The notes: a model not told the origin generated them from the sequence alone. A stretch of 64,000 nt of DNA from Methylophaga thiooxydans DMS010 (GCF_000156355.1 NZ_GG657895.1:62001-126000); one strand, 5' to 3'; counted from the first letter of the stretch, positions 46,885 through 55,622 are shown. Made by a program: numbers and translations.

Positions 46885-47445
46885 TTACTCCTCGCCATAT
46901 GACACGACACGCGCATAAGAAAACAGTCCTGATGCACCGGCGTATTCATTGTGATCCACGAGATAATTATTCAATCTGTCTTCCACCTCTTGCTCACCGA
47001 CGGTCCAGCGATTAGTCGCAGAGTGCGTTAAACCCTGTTGTTGCACACTATCAATTTCAGCTAATTGTGGTGACAAACTTGTTTGCGGTTGGTTCATAAC
47101 ACCGACAACCGCTAAGGCACCAATTGATGCTGCTGCGGCAAGTCCTGCAGTTTGTTTCCAGAACCAGTTTGGCAAGGCAAACACCTTGGCTTTTGGCATA
47201 TCGGTTGCTTCGACAGAGTGAGCTTTTTCATCCGTTAACGCGGCACTGATACGTTGAGTTAAATCAACCGGTGTTGAATAACTCTTATAGCCATGAATCA
47301 CGTCACTCGATAACTGGTATCGCATAAATTCAGTTTTGGCGTCTTTGTCTGTCTCCATCAGCGCCAGTAGTTCATCAATTTCCTGCTTATTTAATTCGCC
47401 ATCGACGAATGCAGATAATAGTTCTCGTTGTTTGGCAGTCATCAT
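46885..47445 (-). CDS. rseA: Anti-sigma-E factor RseA/MucA
   Basis: A 186-residue inner-membrane protein. The N-terminal anti-sigma domain (REELLSAFVDGELNKQE type, here KQRELLSAFVDGELN) binds RpoE, a single span lies at about 103-120 (TAGLAAAASIGALAVVGV), and the periplasmic part holds the protease-regulated region. The start at 47445 overlaps the rpoE stop (ATGA) with GAGAGG upstream; a longer upstream frame is not needed. Confidence 0.9.
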   Translation of the reverse strand: MMTAKQRELLSAFVDGELNKQEIDELLALMETDKDAKTEFMRYQLSSDVIHGYKSYSTPVDLTQRISAALTDEKAHSVEATDMPKAKVFALPNWFWKQTAGLAAAASIGALAVVGVMNQPQTSLSPQLAEIDSVQQQGLTHSATNRWTVGEQEVEDRLNNYLVDHNEYAGASGLFSYARVVSYGEE

Positions 47446-48020
47446 TGTTCCTCTCCACCCATTACTGCTTTGACCTGTTTGTCTATTGCCTCTCTGGCGC
47501 GAAAAATTCGAGAGCGCACTGTACCAATTGGACAATCCATTGCCTGTGCAATTTCCTCATAGCTCAGACCTTCAAACTCCCGCAGTTTGATAGCCGTTGC
47601 TGTATCTTCTGGCAAATCTTGAATAGCCAGATGTATCGCCTGTTTTAGCTCATCACTCATGAGACTACTTTCAGGCGTTTCAAATTCCTTCAATTCCGGC
47701 GCGTCGTAGTAAATCGTTGCATCCATCGCATCCACATCTGACACTGGCGGCCTGCGTGATGCGGCAGTGAGATAGTTTTTGGATGTATTGATGGCAATAC
47801 GGTACAACCACGTGTAGAACGCACTGTCACCACGAAACCCCGGCAACGCGCGGTAGGCTTTGATAAATGCTTCTTGAGCGACATCCATAGCTTCGACCGG
47901 ATCATGCACAAAGCCGGTTATCACATGAATAATCCGCTGCTGATACTTCATAATCAACAGGTCAAACGCCTTTTTATCACCTGCCTGTACGCGTCGTACT
48001 AGCTCTTGATCCACATTCAT
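47442..48020 (-). CDS. rpoE: Extracytoplasmic stress sigma factor RpoE/AlgU
   Basis: A 192-residue group-4 sigma factor: region 2 (about 20-90, with AFYTWLYRIAINTSKNYL) and region 4 (about 130-185, with EFEGLSYEEIAQAMDCPIGTVRSRI split in two). It directs RNA polymerase to envelope-stress promoters. A matching sigma-E-like promoter lies 53-81 bases upstream, consistent with autoregulation. First gene of the rpoE-rseABC-mucD operon, divergent from nadB. Confidence 0.95.
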   Translation of the reverse strand: MNVDQELVRRVQAGDKKAFDLLIMKYQQRIIHVITGFVHDPVEAMDVAQEAFIKAYRALPGFRGDSAFYTWLYRIAINTSKNYLTAASRRPPVSDVDAMDATIYYDAPELKEFETPESSLMSDELKQAIHLAIQDLPEDTATAIKLREFEGLSYEEIAQAMDCPIGTVRSRIFRAREAIDKQVKAVMGGEEQ

Positions 48021-48072
48021 CCTTTTGTCCAGCTTTGATCGACACGCCAGAGCTTGTTTTTATTTACTGCTT

Positions 48073-48101
48073 GATTGACCATGTCGATTTAACTTTGTTC
48101 C
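48073..48101 (-). promoter_or_regulatory. Sigma-E-type promoter of rpoE
   Basis: Minus-strand GGAACAA, then 15 bases, then GTCAATC fits the sigma-E consensus GGAACTT-N15-GTCTAA well. The position directly upstream of rpoE supports autogenous control. Confidence 0.75.
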
Positions 48102-48150
48102 ACATTCAGTGCAAAATAATCCCACATTCATTGTACCCTTATACGCGCTT

Positions 48151-49761
48151 ATGACGACAACGCATCATTTTGACATATTAATCATCGGGAGTGGCACCGC
48201 CGGACTCACTCTGGCATTGCATATGGCCGATACAGCAAAAGTAGCTGTGATCTCCAAAGATCAGCTCGATGAAGGTGCCTCTCTCTATGCACAAGGTGGT
48301 ATCTCCGTCGTACTCGATAAAACCGATTCTATTCAGTCACATATCGATGACACGCTCGTGGCCGGCGCGGGTTTGTGTGATGAAAATGCGGTGCGTTATA
48401 CCGTGGAACATGCTCGTGAAAATATCGAATGGCTCATTCAACAAGGCGTGTCCTTCACCCGTGATGGTGTTACCGCTGAAACATATCATTTGACTCAAGA
48501 AGGTGGTCATAGCCATCGCCGCATTATCCACTCTGCTGATGCGACGGGGCGTGAAGTTGAAACGACTTTATTGGGTAAGGCCAAAACACACCCCAATATC
48601 AGCTTATTTCCTTTTCATATTGGCATTGACCTCATTACCAGCAATAAACAACTTGATGAACAACCTAACCGTGCGCTGGGTTGTTATGTTCTTGATATTG
48701 AGAAGGACGAAACAAACACATTTCTCGCCCCTGTGACTGTATTGGCTACAGGTGGTGCAGGTAAAGTATATCTCTACACCAGCAACCCAGACGTCTCAAC
48801 CGGTGATGGTATTGCAATGGGTTGGCGAGCAGGTTGTCGTATCGCGAATATGGAATTTATCCAGTTTCATCCCACCTGCTTATTTCACCCCAAAGCAAAA
48901 TCATTCCTGATGAGTGAAGCCTTACGCGGTGAAGGAGCAACATTACAACTGGCCAATGGAGAGCGTTTCATGGAACGCTTTCACCCACAAGGCGAACTGG
49001 CACCAAGAGATGTAGTGGCTCGTGCCATTGACTATGAAATGAAGCGTTTAGGCCATGACTGTGTATATCTGGATATTTCCCACAAGCCGGCGGCATTTAT
49101 CAAGAGTCATTTCCCAACCATATACAAACGTTGCATGCAGTTGGGCATCGATATGACTCAAGAAGCAGTACCTGTTGTACCCGCTGCGCATTACACCTGT
49201 GGCGGCATCATGACCGATTTGCATGGCAGAACTGATATCCCCGGTTTATATGCGATCGGGGAAACAGCCAATACCGGACTGCATGGCGCTAACCGCATGG
49301 CTAGTAATTCCTTACTGGAATGTTTGGTTTTTGCCCGTGCTGCTGCAGACGACATCAAACAGCAGACTTTACGCACGCCACCGCAGGTGCCCGCCTGGGA
49401 TGATAGTCAGGTTTATCCTGCCAAAGAAGCAATAGCCATCAGCCATAACTGGGACGAGCTTCGCCGATTTATGTGGGATTATGTTGGTATCGTTCGCTCT
49501 ACGAGCAGACTCCATAAGGCCAAACAGCGGTTGGCTCTGCTGCAAAATGAAATTCGTGACTACTATAGTCAACATCACATTAGTGCTGATCTGCTGGAGC
49601 TACGCAATCTGGCGGATGTGGCTGAACTCATTATTGACTCTGCATTGATGCGAAAAGAAAGCCGCGGCCTGCACTACACATTGGACTACCCCGACTCACA
49701 AGCGACAACAAAAGCAGTCGATACCATTATCAATCCCAGGAGTCAGGATCACGCAGCCTGA
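48151..49761 (+). CDS. nadB: L-aspartate oxidase
   Basis: A flavoprotein of 536 residues from ATG 48151, which starts just before FDILIIGSGTAGLTLAL, the FAD-binding fold; an upstream GTG would add 14 residues of little value. Substrate-site segments HRRIIHSADATGREVE and APRDVVARAI are visible. It oxidises aspartate to iminoaspartate for NAD synthesis. Divergent from rpoE as in Pseudomonas. Its end overlaps the convergent ygfX gene by 32 bases. Confidence 0.93.
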   Translation: MTTTHHFDILIIGSGTAGLTLALHMADTAKVAVISKDQLDEGASLYAQGGISVVLDKTDSIQSHIDDTLVAGAGLCDENAVRYTVEHARENIEWLIQQGVSFTRDGVTAETYHLTQEGGHSHRRIIHSADATGREVETTLLGKAKTHPNISLFPFHIGIDLITSNKQLDEQPNRALGCYVLDIEKDETNTFLAPVTVLATGGAGKVYLYTSNPDVSTGDGIAMGWRAGCRIANMEFIQFHPTCLFHPKAKSFLMSEALRGEGATLQLANGERFMERFHPQGELAPRDVVARAIDYEMKRLGHDCVYLDISHKPAAFIKSHFPTIYKRCMQLGIDMTQEAVPVVPAAHYTCGGIMTDLHGRTDIPGLYAIGETANTGLHGANRMASNSLLECLVFARAAADDIKQQTLRTPPQVPAWDDSQVYPAKEAIAISHNWDELRRFMWDYVGIVRSTSRLHKAKQRLALLQNEIRDYYSQHHISADLLELRNLADVAELIIDSALMRKESRGLHYTLDYPDSQATTKAVDTIINPRSQDHAA

Positions 49762-50188
49762 CTCGTAAGTGGCGCCATGCTTTATCATCAACGGCATCTT
49801 TCGGAATAAAAACTGGTTTCGATAAAAGATGCTTGCCTGAACGTAAATACATAATCAAAGCCACGTTAAAAATAACACTGCCTTTTAGACTATATGGTCC
49901 TTTCAGTGAGTTATCTGAGAAACTGAGAAAGCACTGATTCTGCTTATCCAGGCGCAATTGAGTCAGTCTTTTATGTCTCATGACACCCAGATAACGACGA
50001 CAATAAACAAACAGACTCAAGCAAATCAGCATCGATAATAGACTGCTGAAAATCACATCAATCTCAATCAGCCATAGCGTAAAAATCGCTACGATATGTA
50101 TGCCGAATAAGTAAACCACTACTCCTCTCGACGTTTTAATCAGCACCGTCATCCATGAAAACCCTCTTTTTTCGTCCCTGTTTTCCAT
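49730..50188 (-). CDS. ygfX: YgfX-family inner-membrane protein
   Basis: A 152-residue protein with two spans near the N-terminus (about 22-65, VYLFGIHIVAIFTLWLIEID) and a cytoplasmic beta-rich tail, as in YgfX/CptA. In E. coli it pairs with sdhE and was reported as a cell-shape toxin, but its normal role may relate to flavinylation partners. Here sdhE, expected just upstream, is not present in the window; the prophage starts about 15-40 bases upstream of this start, which may explain the separation. Confidence 0.7.
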   Translation of the reverse strand: MENRDEKRGFSWMTVLIKTSRGVVVYLFGIHIVAIFTLWLIEIDVIFSSLLSMLICLSLFVYCRRYLGVMRHKRLTQLRLDKQNQCFLSFSDNSLKGPYSLKGSVIFNVALIMYLRSGKHLLSKPVFIPKDAVDDKAWRHLRVRLRDPDSWD

Positions 50189-50245
50189 CGCTATGAACAG
50201 TTAGAATACTGCTACCAATGAATGAGGACAGATGGATTAAGTAAG

Positions 50246-50285
50246 ACGGGATATAACGGGATTTAATGGTTTTAAATGGGAAGAA
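50246..50285 (+). repeat. Tandem 10-base units at prophage left end
   Basis: Four consecutive 10-base units: ACGGGATATA, ACGGGATTTA, ATGGTTTTAA, ATGGGAAGAA. The period equals one helical turn, so each unit presents the same face. Mu-like ends carry arrays of MuA sites, and this location between ygfX and the repressor fits a left-end array. Unit identity fades rightward. The rest of 50189-50399 is AT-rich with no gene. Confidence 0.55.
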
Positions 50286-50399
50286 GCTTTTAATAATGAG
50301 GGTTTGAGTAACATTTAAAGCTTATTTAATAATTAATTATGGATCGCGATCATTTTAAATATAGTAAACATTTAGACACATGAATTGCGATCAAGCTCA

Positions 50400-51218
50400 T
50401 TAGTGACGACGACCACTCCAAACAACTCGCCCAATAATCGAAAGCTCGTTCTGCAAATCAAAATCCAGTGATATCTCAAAAGGCTCATAAGCTGGATTAT
50501 CACTGGTAACCTTTAACCGCTGACTTGGTAGGCGCTGTAGCCGTTTAACTAGTAATGACTCACCCATTCTGATTACATAGATGCCGTCACGTTTAGCAAC
50601 GTTGTCAGTGTGATCAACGAGTATAACGTCGCCTGGACGCAATGCAGGCTCCATGCTCTCACCTTCTACATAAATCAGATATAAATTAGCTGGGCTGCTG
50701 TGTAGCTCGTTATATATCCATTCTTTTTTGAATATAAGTGCATCAGTTTCCTCTTCCTCGTGAATGACATAACCGTTGCCAGCTGATGCTTTTACATCAA
50801 ACAGTGGGATGTGGGCGAATGTTTCCATAATGCTACCAGTTCCTGCTGAATAGTCTTTGATGCTCGATCCCACTTCTTCGTTGGAAGTGGGATCGACTTG
50901 CCCCACTTTAGATTTTCGATCCCGCTTTTCATAAGTTTCTGATTCGTTTGAATTTCTATGTGTTGATGATGAATTATCATCAACATCTAAGTGGGATCGA
51001 GTTGGAAAGGTTTCGTTCCCCGTCAGCACGTAATACGAATTAAACCCAAGCCCTAATATTTTTTCTAAATAAATAGCATCAGGGCTACGTTCACCTTTTT
51101 CATATTTGGCTTGTGACTGCCTTGTGATTCCAACAAAGTCAGCAACATCCTGCTGGGTTAAGCGTAGACGCTTACGCTCCTCTAGTATTCTGCCGCCAAT
51201 GTAAACTAATGATTCCAT
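50400..51218 (-). CDS. CI-type phage repressor with S24 self-cleavage domain
   Basis: A 272-residue repressor. N-terminal XRE helix-turn-helix (about 8-60, LTQQDVADFVGITRQSQAKYE), an unusually long hydrophilic linker (about 75-130), then a LexA-like S24 domain with predicted cleavage Ala146-Gly147 (KASAGNG), Ser188 (VEGESME) and Lys225 (LLVKRL). Cleavage during host SOS would induce the phage, unlike Mu itself whose repressor is not of this type. It is divergent from the Ner gene across a 105-base operator region. Confidence 0.88.
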   Translation of the reverse strand: MESLVYIGGRILEERKRLRLTQQDVADFVGITRQSQAKYEKGERSPDAIYLEKILGLGFNSYYVLTGNETFPTRSHLDVDDNSSSTHRNSNESETYEKRDRKSKVGQVDPTSNEEVGSSIKDYSAGTGSIMETFAHIPLFDVKASAGNGYVIHEEEETDALIFKKEWIYNELHSSPANLYLIYVEGESMEPALRPGDVILVDHTDNVAKRDGIYVIRMGESLLVKRLQRLPSQRLKVTSDNPAYEPFEISLDFDLQNELSIIGRVVWSGRRH

Positions 51219-51227
51219 TACAAGCCC

Positions 51228-51294
51228 TTGACAATGTTATTTTATGTGTACATAATTTTTGCAGGTGTTATGTTTTGTTTGCATTTATGTAAAC
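51228..51294 (+). promoter_or_regulatory. Early promoter and repressor operator region
   Basis: TTGACA at 51228-51233 and CATAAT at 51251-51256 are separated by 17 bases, a near-consensus sigma-70 promoter. A perfect inverted repeat TTATGT-GT-ACATAA (51242-51255) covers the -10 element. Further TTATGT copies are at 51268-51273 and 51285-51290, the latter within GTTTGCATTTATGTAAAC (51277-51294). These are candidate sites for the CI-type repressor or Ner. Confidence 0.7.
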
Positions 51295-51323
51295 GCTTAT
51301 ATATTTAATTACGGATTGTAACA

Positions 51324-51608
51324 ATGAACTACAAGCAAATACATCAAGCATTGAAAGCCAAAGGTCTTTCTTGGTTAGTCGCTGGTGAAGTAATTGGTTG
51401 CACTCATCAGCATGTAATGAATGTTTGTGCAAGACGAGCGGAAAGTTTAAGAGTTGCACGATCAATATCCGTGCTAATCGAGAAAGATATTGCAGCAGTT
51501 TTTCCGGATATTCCCCGCTATCAGTCTGATGTAAAAACTGATCGCCAAGCCAAAATTGATCAAGCAAAAGCGCGTCTGGCAGAAGCCGGTCTTGCTGAGA
51601 GCGCCTAA
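51324..51608 (+). CDS. Ner-like early regulator
   Basis: A 94-residue DNA-binding protein. Residues 1-65 contain a Ner-type helix-turn-helix: IHQALKAKGLSWLVAGEVIG, then THQHVMNV, then a basic SLRVARSI stretch and the family end IAAVFPDIPRY (as in Mu Ner's WPSRY). The Lys/Ala-rich C-terminal tail is extra. Ner represses early and repressor promoters in lytic growth. It is first in the rightward early operon. Confidence 0.75.
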   Translation: MNYKQIHQALKAKGLSWLVAGEVIGCTHQHVMNVCARRAESLRVARSISVLIEKDIAAVFPDIPRYQSDVKTDRQAKIDQAKARLAEAGLAESA

Positions 51609-52061
51609 TCATGGTTGATAACTATCCGCATCAAGAGCACTTACATCCGCAAAAAGCACGCGCCCACAAAGCAGTTCAAACCAACGGCGATTCCAGTTCG
51701 GCGGCACAAGGTAAGTATCGGCTGGATGAGTGCGCTTCAACGTCGCAATCAAACTTTTTAGTTGATAAAGACGGAATGCCAGTTTCTCCTGGGTTTGGTG
51801 ATCCAGATCGCCAATCTGCTTACAAAGCGTCGCGGATGAAGGCGGCAATACGTTTTCAACAACTTGCCAAGCAACAGTCTCAGCGAGTTGTGGAAGTTCC
51901 TCTGAATTGTCCGGTTCACGTATGTCCGATTTGTCAACTTTCAATGCTTTTAAAAAAGCTGATAGCTCGGATAAAAGCATGGTCGATGAAATGATGATGA
52001 ATCCATCATTCTGCCCGTGTAAATACGCGGCACTGACGGGTGCTGGTCTGGTTGTTTTCAC
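51609..52061 (-). CDS. Minus-strand 150-residue protein of unknown function in early region
   Basis: Starts with GTG at 52061 preceded by an excellent AGGAG eight bases upstream; codon usage is phage-like and the composition is protein-like, with helical stretches such as QTQEKLAFRLYQLKSLIATL. It ends exactly against the ner stop, convergent to the early operon. A plus-strand frame of 127 codons (51611-51994) overlaps it but has no ribosome binding site, and I favour the minus strand. No family recognised; C-terminus has NWNRRWFELLCGRV. Confidence 0.6.
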   Translation of the reverse strand: MKTTRPAPVSAAYLHGQNDGFIIISSTMLLSELSAFLKALKVDKSDIREPDNSEELPQLAETVAWQVVENVLPPSSATLCKQIGDLDHQTQEKLAFRLYQLKSLIATLKRTHPADTYLVPPNWNRRWFELLCGRVLFADVSALDADSYQP

Positions 52062-52151
52062 TTTGTTATCTCCTGTTTGGTTAAAACGCAGAACCAGCCT
52101 ATCCCGTGCAGTACTGCCGCAACAATCAATAAATTTGGAAGTGGTGTTGTG

Positions 52152-52646
52152 ATGAGAATTCCAAAAAGTAAGGTGGCTTGGAAACGCATCCAGCCGAACA
52201 ATATAAAAGACGCGCTGCGGCTTAATAAAGAGTACGCCAGACAGTTCAAAAGGCTAACTGTTCCAGCTATCGCTGAACTGATGGCTGTCAGTGAAGACCG
52301 CTTATACAAATGGCTCTCTACTGGTGATATGCCAGTCAGTTTTATCCCGGCATATGAGCATATCTGTGAGATGGATTATGTCACCCAATATCTGGGTTAC
52401 CGAAGTAACAAGCTGATGATTCAAATCCCCACAGGGAAAAAAGTGGATGAACTAGGTTTAGCCGAACTACAGCAGCTTTCTGCAGATGCAATGAGTTTGC
52501 TAATCAAGTTTTATCGTGAGGGTGAGTCGGTAGATATCCTTACTTCAGCGCTCACTCGACTGTTAGCTGGCGTGGCATACCACAGAGAAAATGTTATCTC
52601 TCAGAGTCAGCCAGGTCTAGATTTTGAGGGCGGTGAAGATGACTGA
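52152..52646 (+). CDS. Phage early protein with HTH-like segment
   Basis: A 164-residue protein from ATG 52152. It contains KRLTVPAIAELMAVSEDRLYKW, a helix-turn-helix-like segment, then an acidic tail ending GGEDD. It resembles small regulators found before the transposase in Mu-like phages. Its end overlaps the transposase start by 8 bases. The specific role is not known. Confidence 0.65.
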   Translation: MRIPKSKVAWKRIQPNNIKDALRLNKEYARQFKRLTVPAIAELMAVSEDRLYKWLSTGDMPVSFIPAYEHICEMDYVTQYLGYRSNKLMIQIPTGKKVDELGLAELQQLSADAMSLLIKFYREGESVDILTSALTRLLAGVAYHRENVISQSQPGLDFEGGEDD

Positions 52647-54807
52647 ACAAAACAGGGAATGGTTCACAGCAACTGAATTAGCAAACAAACCAGGTCTTCC
52701 AAAGTACAAGCGTGGCGTTAATCAGCAGGCCTCAAAACAAGGCTGGAATACAAGGCAAGTAAAAGTAAGAGGTGGATCAGCAAATGAATACCACCTTTCC
52801 AGCCTGCCAGTAGAAACTCAGGCCGCGTTGATAAAACAACACCTGCCGACCCCAGTTAAGAGCAGCTCGGAAAGCACTGAATTTAGCTACGATCCTCAAG
52901 CATTATGGCAGCACTATGACAACAAGCCACAAAAACAAAAGGACGCAGCTCAGAACAAACTCAACCTGCTTTTGCAGGTCATGGCTCTGACAGAAAACGG
53001 TGGCGCCACACTTAAGAATGCCTTCTTACTGGTGGCTGATCAAAACGACATTAGTGAACGCACCATGCAAGGCTGGTATCACGGTACCAAGAGCAAGAAA
53101 GGGGTGAAATTCTATGCTCGTCAAGACTGGTTAGCCGCGCTGGTACCCGGCTTTGTTGGCCGAACGGTCACAGCAGATATGGATACTGAGGCTTGGGAAT
53201 TTTACAAAGCCGATTACCTTCGCCTGGAGCAGCCAGAGTTCGAAGCCTGTTACTACCGACTACAACGTACTGCAGCCGAACAAGGCTGGAAAATCCCCAG
53301 CAAAAAAACACTGGAACGTCGCATCAAAGCCATACCGCTGGCAACCCGCGTTTATCTACGTGAAGGTGAAGCCGGTTTGATCAAACTGTTTCCTGCCCAA
53401 CAGCGAACAGTCCAAGAGCTACATGCGCTTGAGTGGATCAATGGTGATGGCTACCAACACAACGTGTTTGTTCTATTGCCAAATGGCGATGTAACGCGCA
53501 TGAAAACGTGGTTCTGGCAGGACGTCTACAGCCGCAAAATACTGGCTTACCGCGTCGATGAATCAGAAAACACCGACTCAATCCGAGCCAGTTTTGGCGA
53601 TGTTGTGGATCAGTTCGGCATACCCGAACACGTCACTATTGATAACACCCGCGCTGCAGCCAATAAATGGATGACCGGTGGCGTTAAAAACCGCTATCGC
53701 TTCACCGTAAAAGAAGATGATCCACTCGGCCTATTCCCTACGCTCGGTATCAAAGTGCACTGGACATCAGTGATTGGCGGCAAAGGACACGGTCAGGCTA
53801 AACCTGTCGAACGTGCCTTTGGTGTTGGTGGTCTTGGTGAATATCTGGACAAGCATCCTAAGTTTGAAGGTGCCTATACCGGCCCAAACCCAATGGCCAA
53901 GCCAGAAAACTACGCCAAAAAAGCGGTACCCATTGAAACGTTCCTAGCAGTACTGGAACAAGAAATCATTGCTTGGAATGCCAAACCGGCTCGACGCACT
54001 GAAATCTGCAACGGCACAAAAAGTTTTGATCAAGCTTTCACCGAAAGCTATCAAACCGCCGTTATCAAAACAGCTAACCAAGAACAACGTCGCATGTGGC
54101 TGCTGATGGCTGAAGCCATCAAAGTGCAGAAAGATGGATCATTTAATCTTGATGCCGGATCAGCCACAGGACAAGGCAAAAACCGCTACCACGCGCCAGC
54201 GTTGCTCGACTTTGCAGGCCAGAAGATTACCGTTCGTTTTGACCCTCAAGCGCTGCATGAAATCGTCTATGCCTACACCTTAGATAATCGCTATATCGGT
54301 GAGGCGCAATGTATTGAAGCTACTGGGTTTGGTGATACTGAAGCGGCTCGAAGCTTCAACAAGCATCGCACTCGCTTTATCAAGGCCACCAAGCTGGCAG
54401 CGAAAGCCGAAGTCGCGATGGATGCAATGGAAGTGGCAAGTCGCCTGCCTTTGCAGCCACAGCCTGAAGTCGCCAACCCGAAAGTGGTCAGACCACTTCG
54501 CCCAGCGCCAGAACTAGGCCGACACATACCGCAGCCACAACTAACTGACGAACAAAAACAGGATCTGGCTACATTCCAAGCCGAGTTCCAACAGCCACAA
54601 GAGCCTGCAGCACAAATCATAAGAAATGATGACCCCAGAGCGCGCTACAAGCGTTGGGTCAATTTAGACCGTCGGTTGCGAGAAGGGAGTCAACTCTCAG
54701 CAGCTGATCAGAAATTCTGGGCGATGTACCAGAAAGGCGATGAGTTCCGCTTTATGAGCGAGTTCAGCGCTGACTTTGAGAGCTTCGACGAAACTGTCGA
54801 GGCATAA
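52639..54807 (+). CDS. MuA-type DDE transposase
   Basis: A 722-residue transposase. N-terminal Mu DNA-binding domain (WFTATELANKPGLP and KQGWNTRQVKVRGG), then the DDE core: Asp270 (NGDGY), Asp335 (IDNTRAAANKW) and Glu391 (PVERAFGVGGLGEY), very close to MuA D269, D336 and E392. Beta-barrel and C-terminal MuB-interaction regions follow. I start at ATG 52639 with GGCGG upstream, because the domain begins right after. It cuts and joins prophage ends in replicative transposition. Longer than Mu's 663 residues. Confidence 0.95.
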   Translation: MTEQNREWFTATELANKPGLPKYKRGVNQQASKQGWNTRQVKVRGGSANEYHLSSLPVETQAALIKQHLPTPVKSSSESTEFSYDPQALWQHYDNKPQKQKDAAQNKLNLLLQVMALTENGGATLKNAFLLVADQNDISERTMQGWYHGTKSKKGVKFYARQDWLAALVPGFVGRTVTADMDTEAWEFYKADYLRLEQPEFEACYYRLQRTAAEQGWKIPSKKTLERRIKAIPLATRVYLREGEAGLIKLFPAQQRTVQELHALEWINGDGYQHNVFVLLPNGDVTRMKTWFWQDVYSRKILAYRVDESENTDSIRASFGDVVDQFGIPEHVTIDNTRAAANKWMTGGVKNRYRFTVKEDDPLGLFPTLGIKVHWTSVIGGKGHGQAKPVERAFGVGGLGEYLDKHPKFEGAYTGPNPMAKPENYAKKAVPIETFLAVLEQEIIAWNAKPARRTEICNGTKSFDQAFTESYQTAVIKTANQEQRRMWLLMAEAIKVQKDGSFNLDAGSATGQGKNRYHAPALLDFAGQKITVRFDPQALHEIVYAYTLDNRYIGEAQCIEATGFGDTEAARSFNKHRTRFIKATKLAAKAEVAMDAMEVASRLPLQPQPEVANPKVVRPLRPAPELGRHIPQPQLTDEQKQDLATFQAEFQQPQEPAAQIIRNDDPRARYKRWVNLDRRLREGSQLSAADQKFWAMYQKGDEFRFMSEFSADFESFDETVEA

Positions 54808-54857
54808 AAAAACAAACCCGCTGGCAGGCGGGTAAGTAAAACGTGATGAGGTAAATA

Positions 54858-55622
54858 ATGACAACAAATCAAAACGTGGTCAACTTGGGAGACAGAGTCG
54901 AAGCCTCTGTCACCACGGCACCACTGAAAAACGTCATGCTCTGTACACGATTGCTGGAACAAGCGATGAATCGCCCAGCACATCTACCAGGTATGGTCAC
55001 TTTCTTTGGCCCGAGTGGCTGGGGTAAATCGTTTGCTGCAGCTTATGCAGCGAATAAATACCGCGCTTACTACGTTGAATGCAAAAGCACCTGGACAAAA
55101 AAAGCGCTGCTCCTTTCCATTCTCAAAGAAATGGGCATCCAGCCAGATAAGACCAACTATGACATGGTCGAGCAAATCAGTCAGCAGCTGGCGCTGAGTG
55201 GTCTGCCGCTCATCATCGATGAGATGGATCACATCGTCGAAAAGAAAGCCGTCGAAGTAGTGCGTGACATTTATGAAGGATCAAACGCTGCCATCCTGCT
55301 GATCGGTGAAGAGAAGCTCCCGACCAAGCTGCTCAAGTGGGAACGGTTCCACAATCGAATGCTGGCTTGGCAAGGCGCTCAACCTGCCGATCTGGAAGAC
55401 ACACGACAACTGTCCCAACTTTACTGCCCGGACATCACCATTGCTGATGACCTGCTCGAACGCATCCAGCGTGAAAGCATGGGCGTCGCCCGTCGAATCT
55501 GCGTCAATCTCAACCAAGTTCAGCAAGCCGCCTACTCAGCTGGTACCGACCAAATCGACGTCAAACTCTGGGGTAACCGTCCCCTCTATACCGGCGACGC
55601 ACCCAGGAGGAAGGTTAAATGA
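54858..55622 (+). CDS. MuB-type target-selection ATPase, short form
   Basis: A 254-residue AAA ATPase with Walker A GPSGWGKS (51-58) and Walker B LPLIIDEMD (116-124). Mu's MuB has 312 residues and an N-terminal helix-turn-helix; here the ATPase starts near residue 45, so that domain is missing. Family members bind target DNA, stimulate MuA and give target immunity. A GC hairpin (CCCGC/GCGGG at about 54821-54836) precedes it. Its end overlaps the next gene. Confidence 0.88.
   Translation: MTTNQNVVNLGDRVEASVTTAPLKNVMLCTRLLEQAMNRPAHLPGMVTFFGPSGWGKSFAAAYAANKYRAYYVECKSTWTKKALLLSILKEMGIQPDKTNYDMVEQISQQLALSGLPLIIDEMDHIVEKKAVEVVRDIYEGSNAAILLIGEEKLPTKLLKWERFHNRMLAWQGAQPADLEDTRQLSQLYCPDITIADDLLERIQRESMGVARRICVNLNQVQQAAYSAGTDQIDVKLWGNRPLYTGDAPRRKVK

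Noticed and set aside
48109-48150. GTG start adding 14 residues to NadB
   Set aside because: The FAD fold begins right after ATG 48151, matching the family start.
51611-51994. Plus-strand 127-codon frame right after ner
   Set aside because: It overlaps the minus-strand gene completely, lacks a ribosome binding site, and the minus frame has a strong start signal and better composition. It remains the main alternative.
52058-52189. Minus-strand 43-codon hydrophobic frame overlapping the 52152 gene start
   Set aside because: It overlaps the stop-start GTGA of the 150-residue gene and could be a coupled membrane peptide, but lacks a ribosome binding site and is antisense to a likely coding start.
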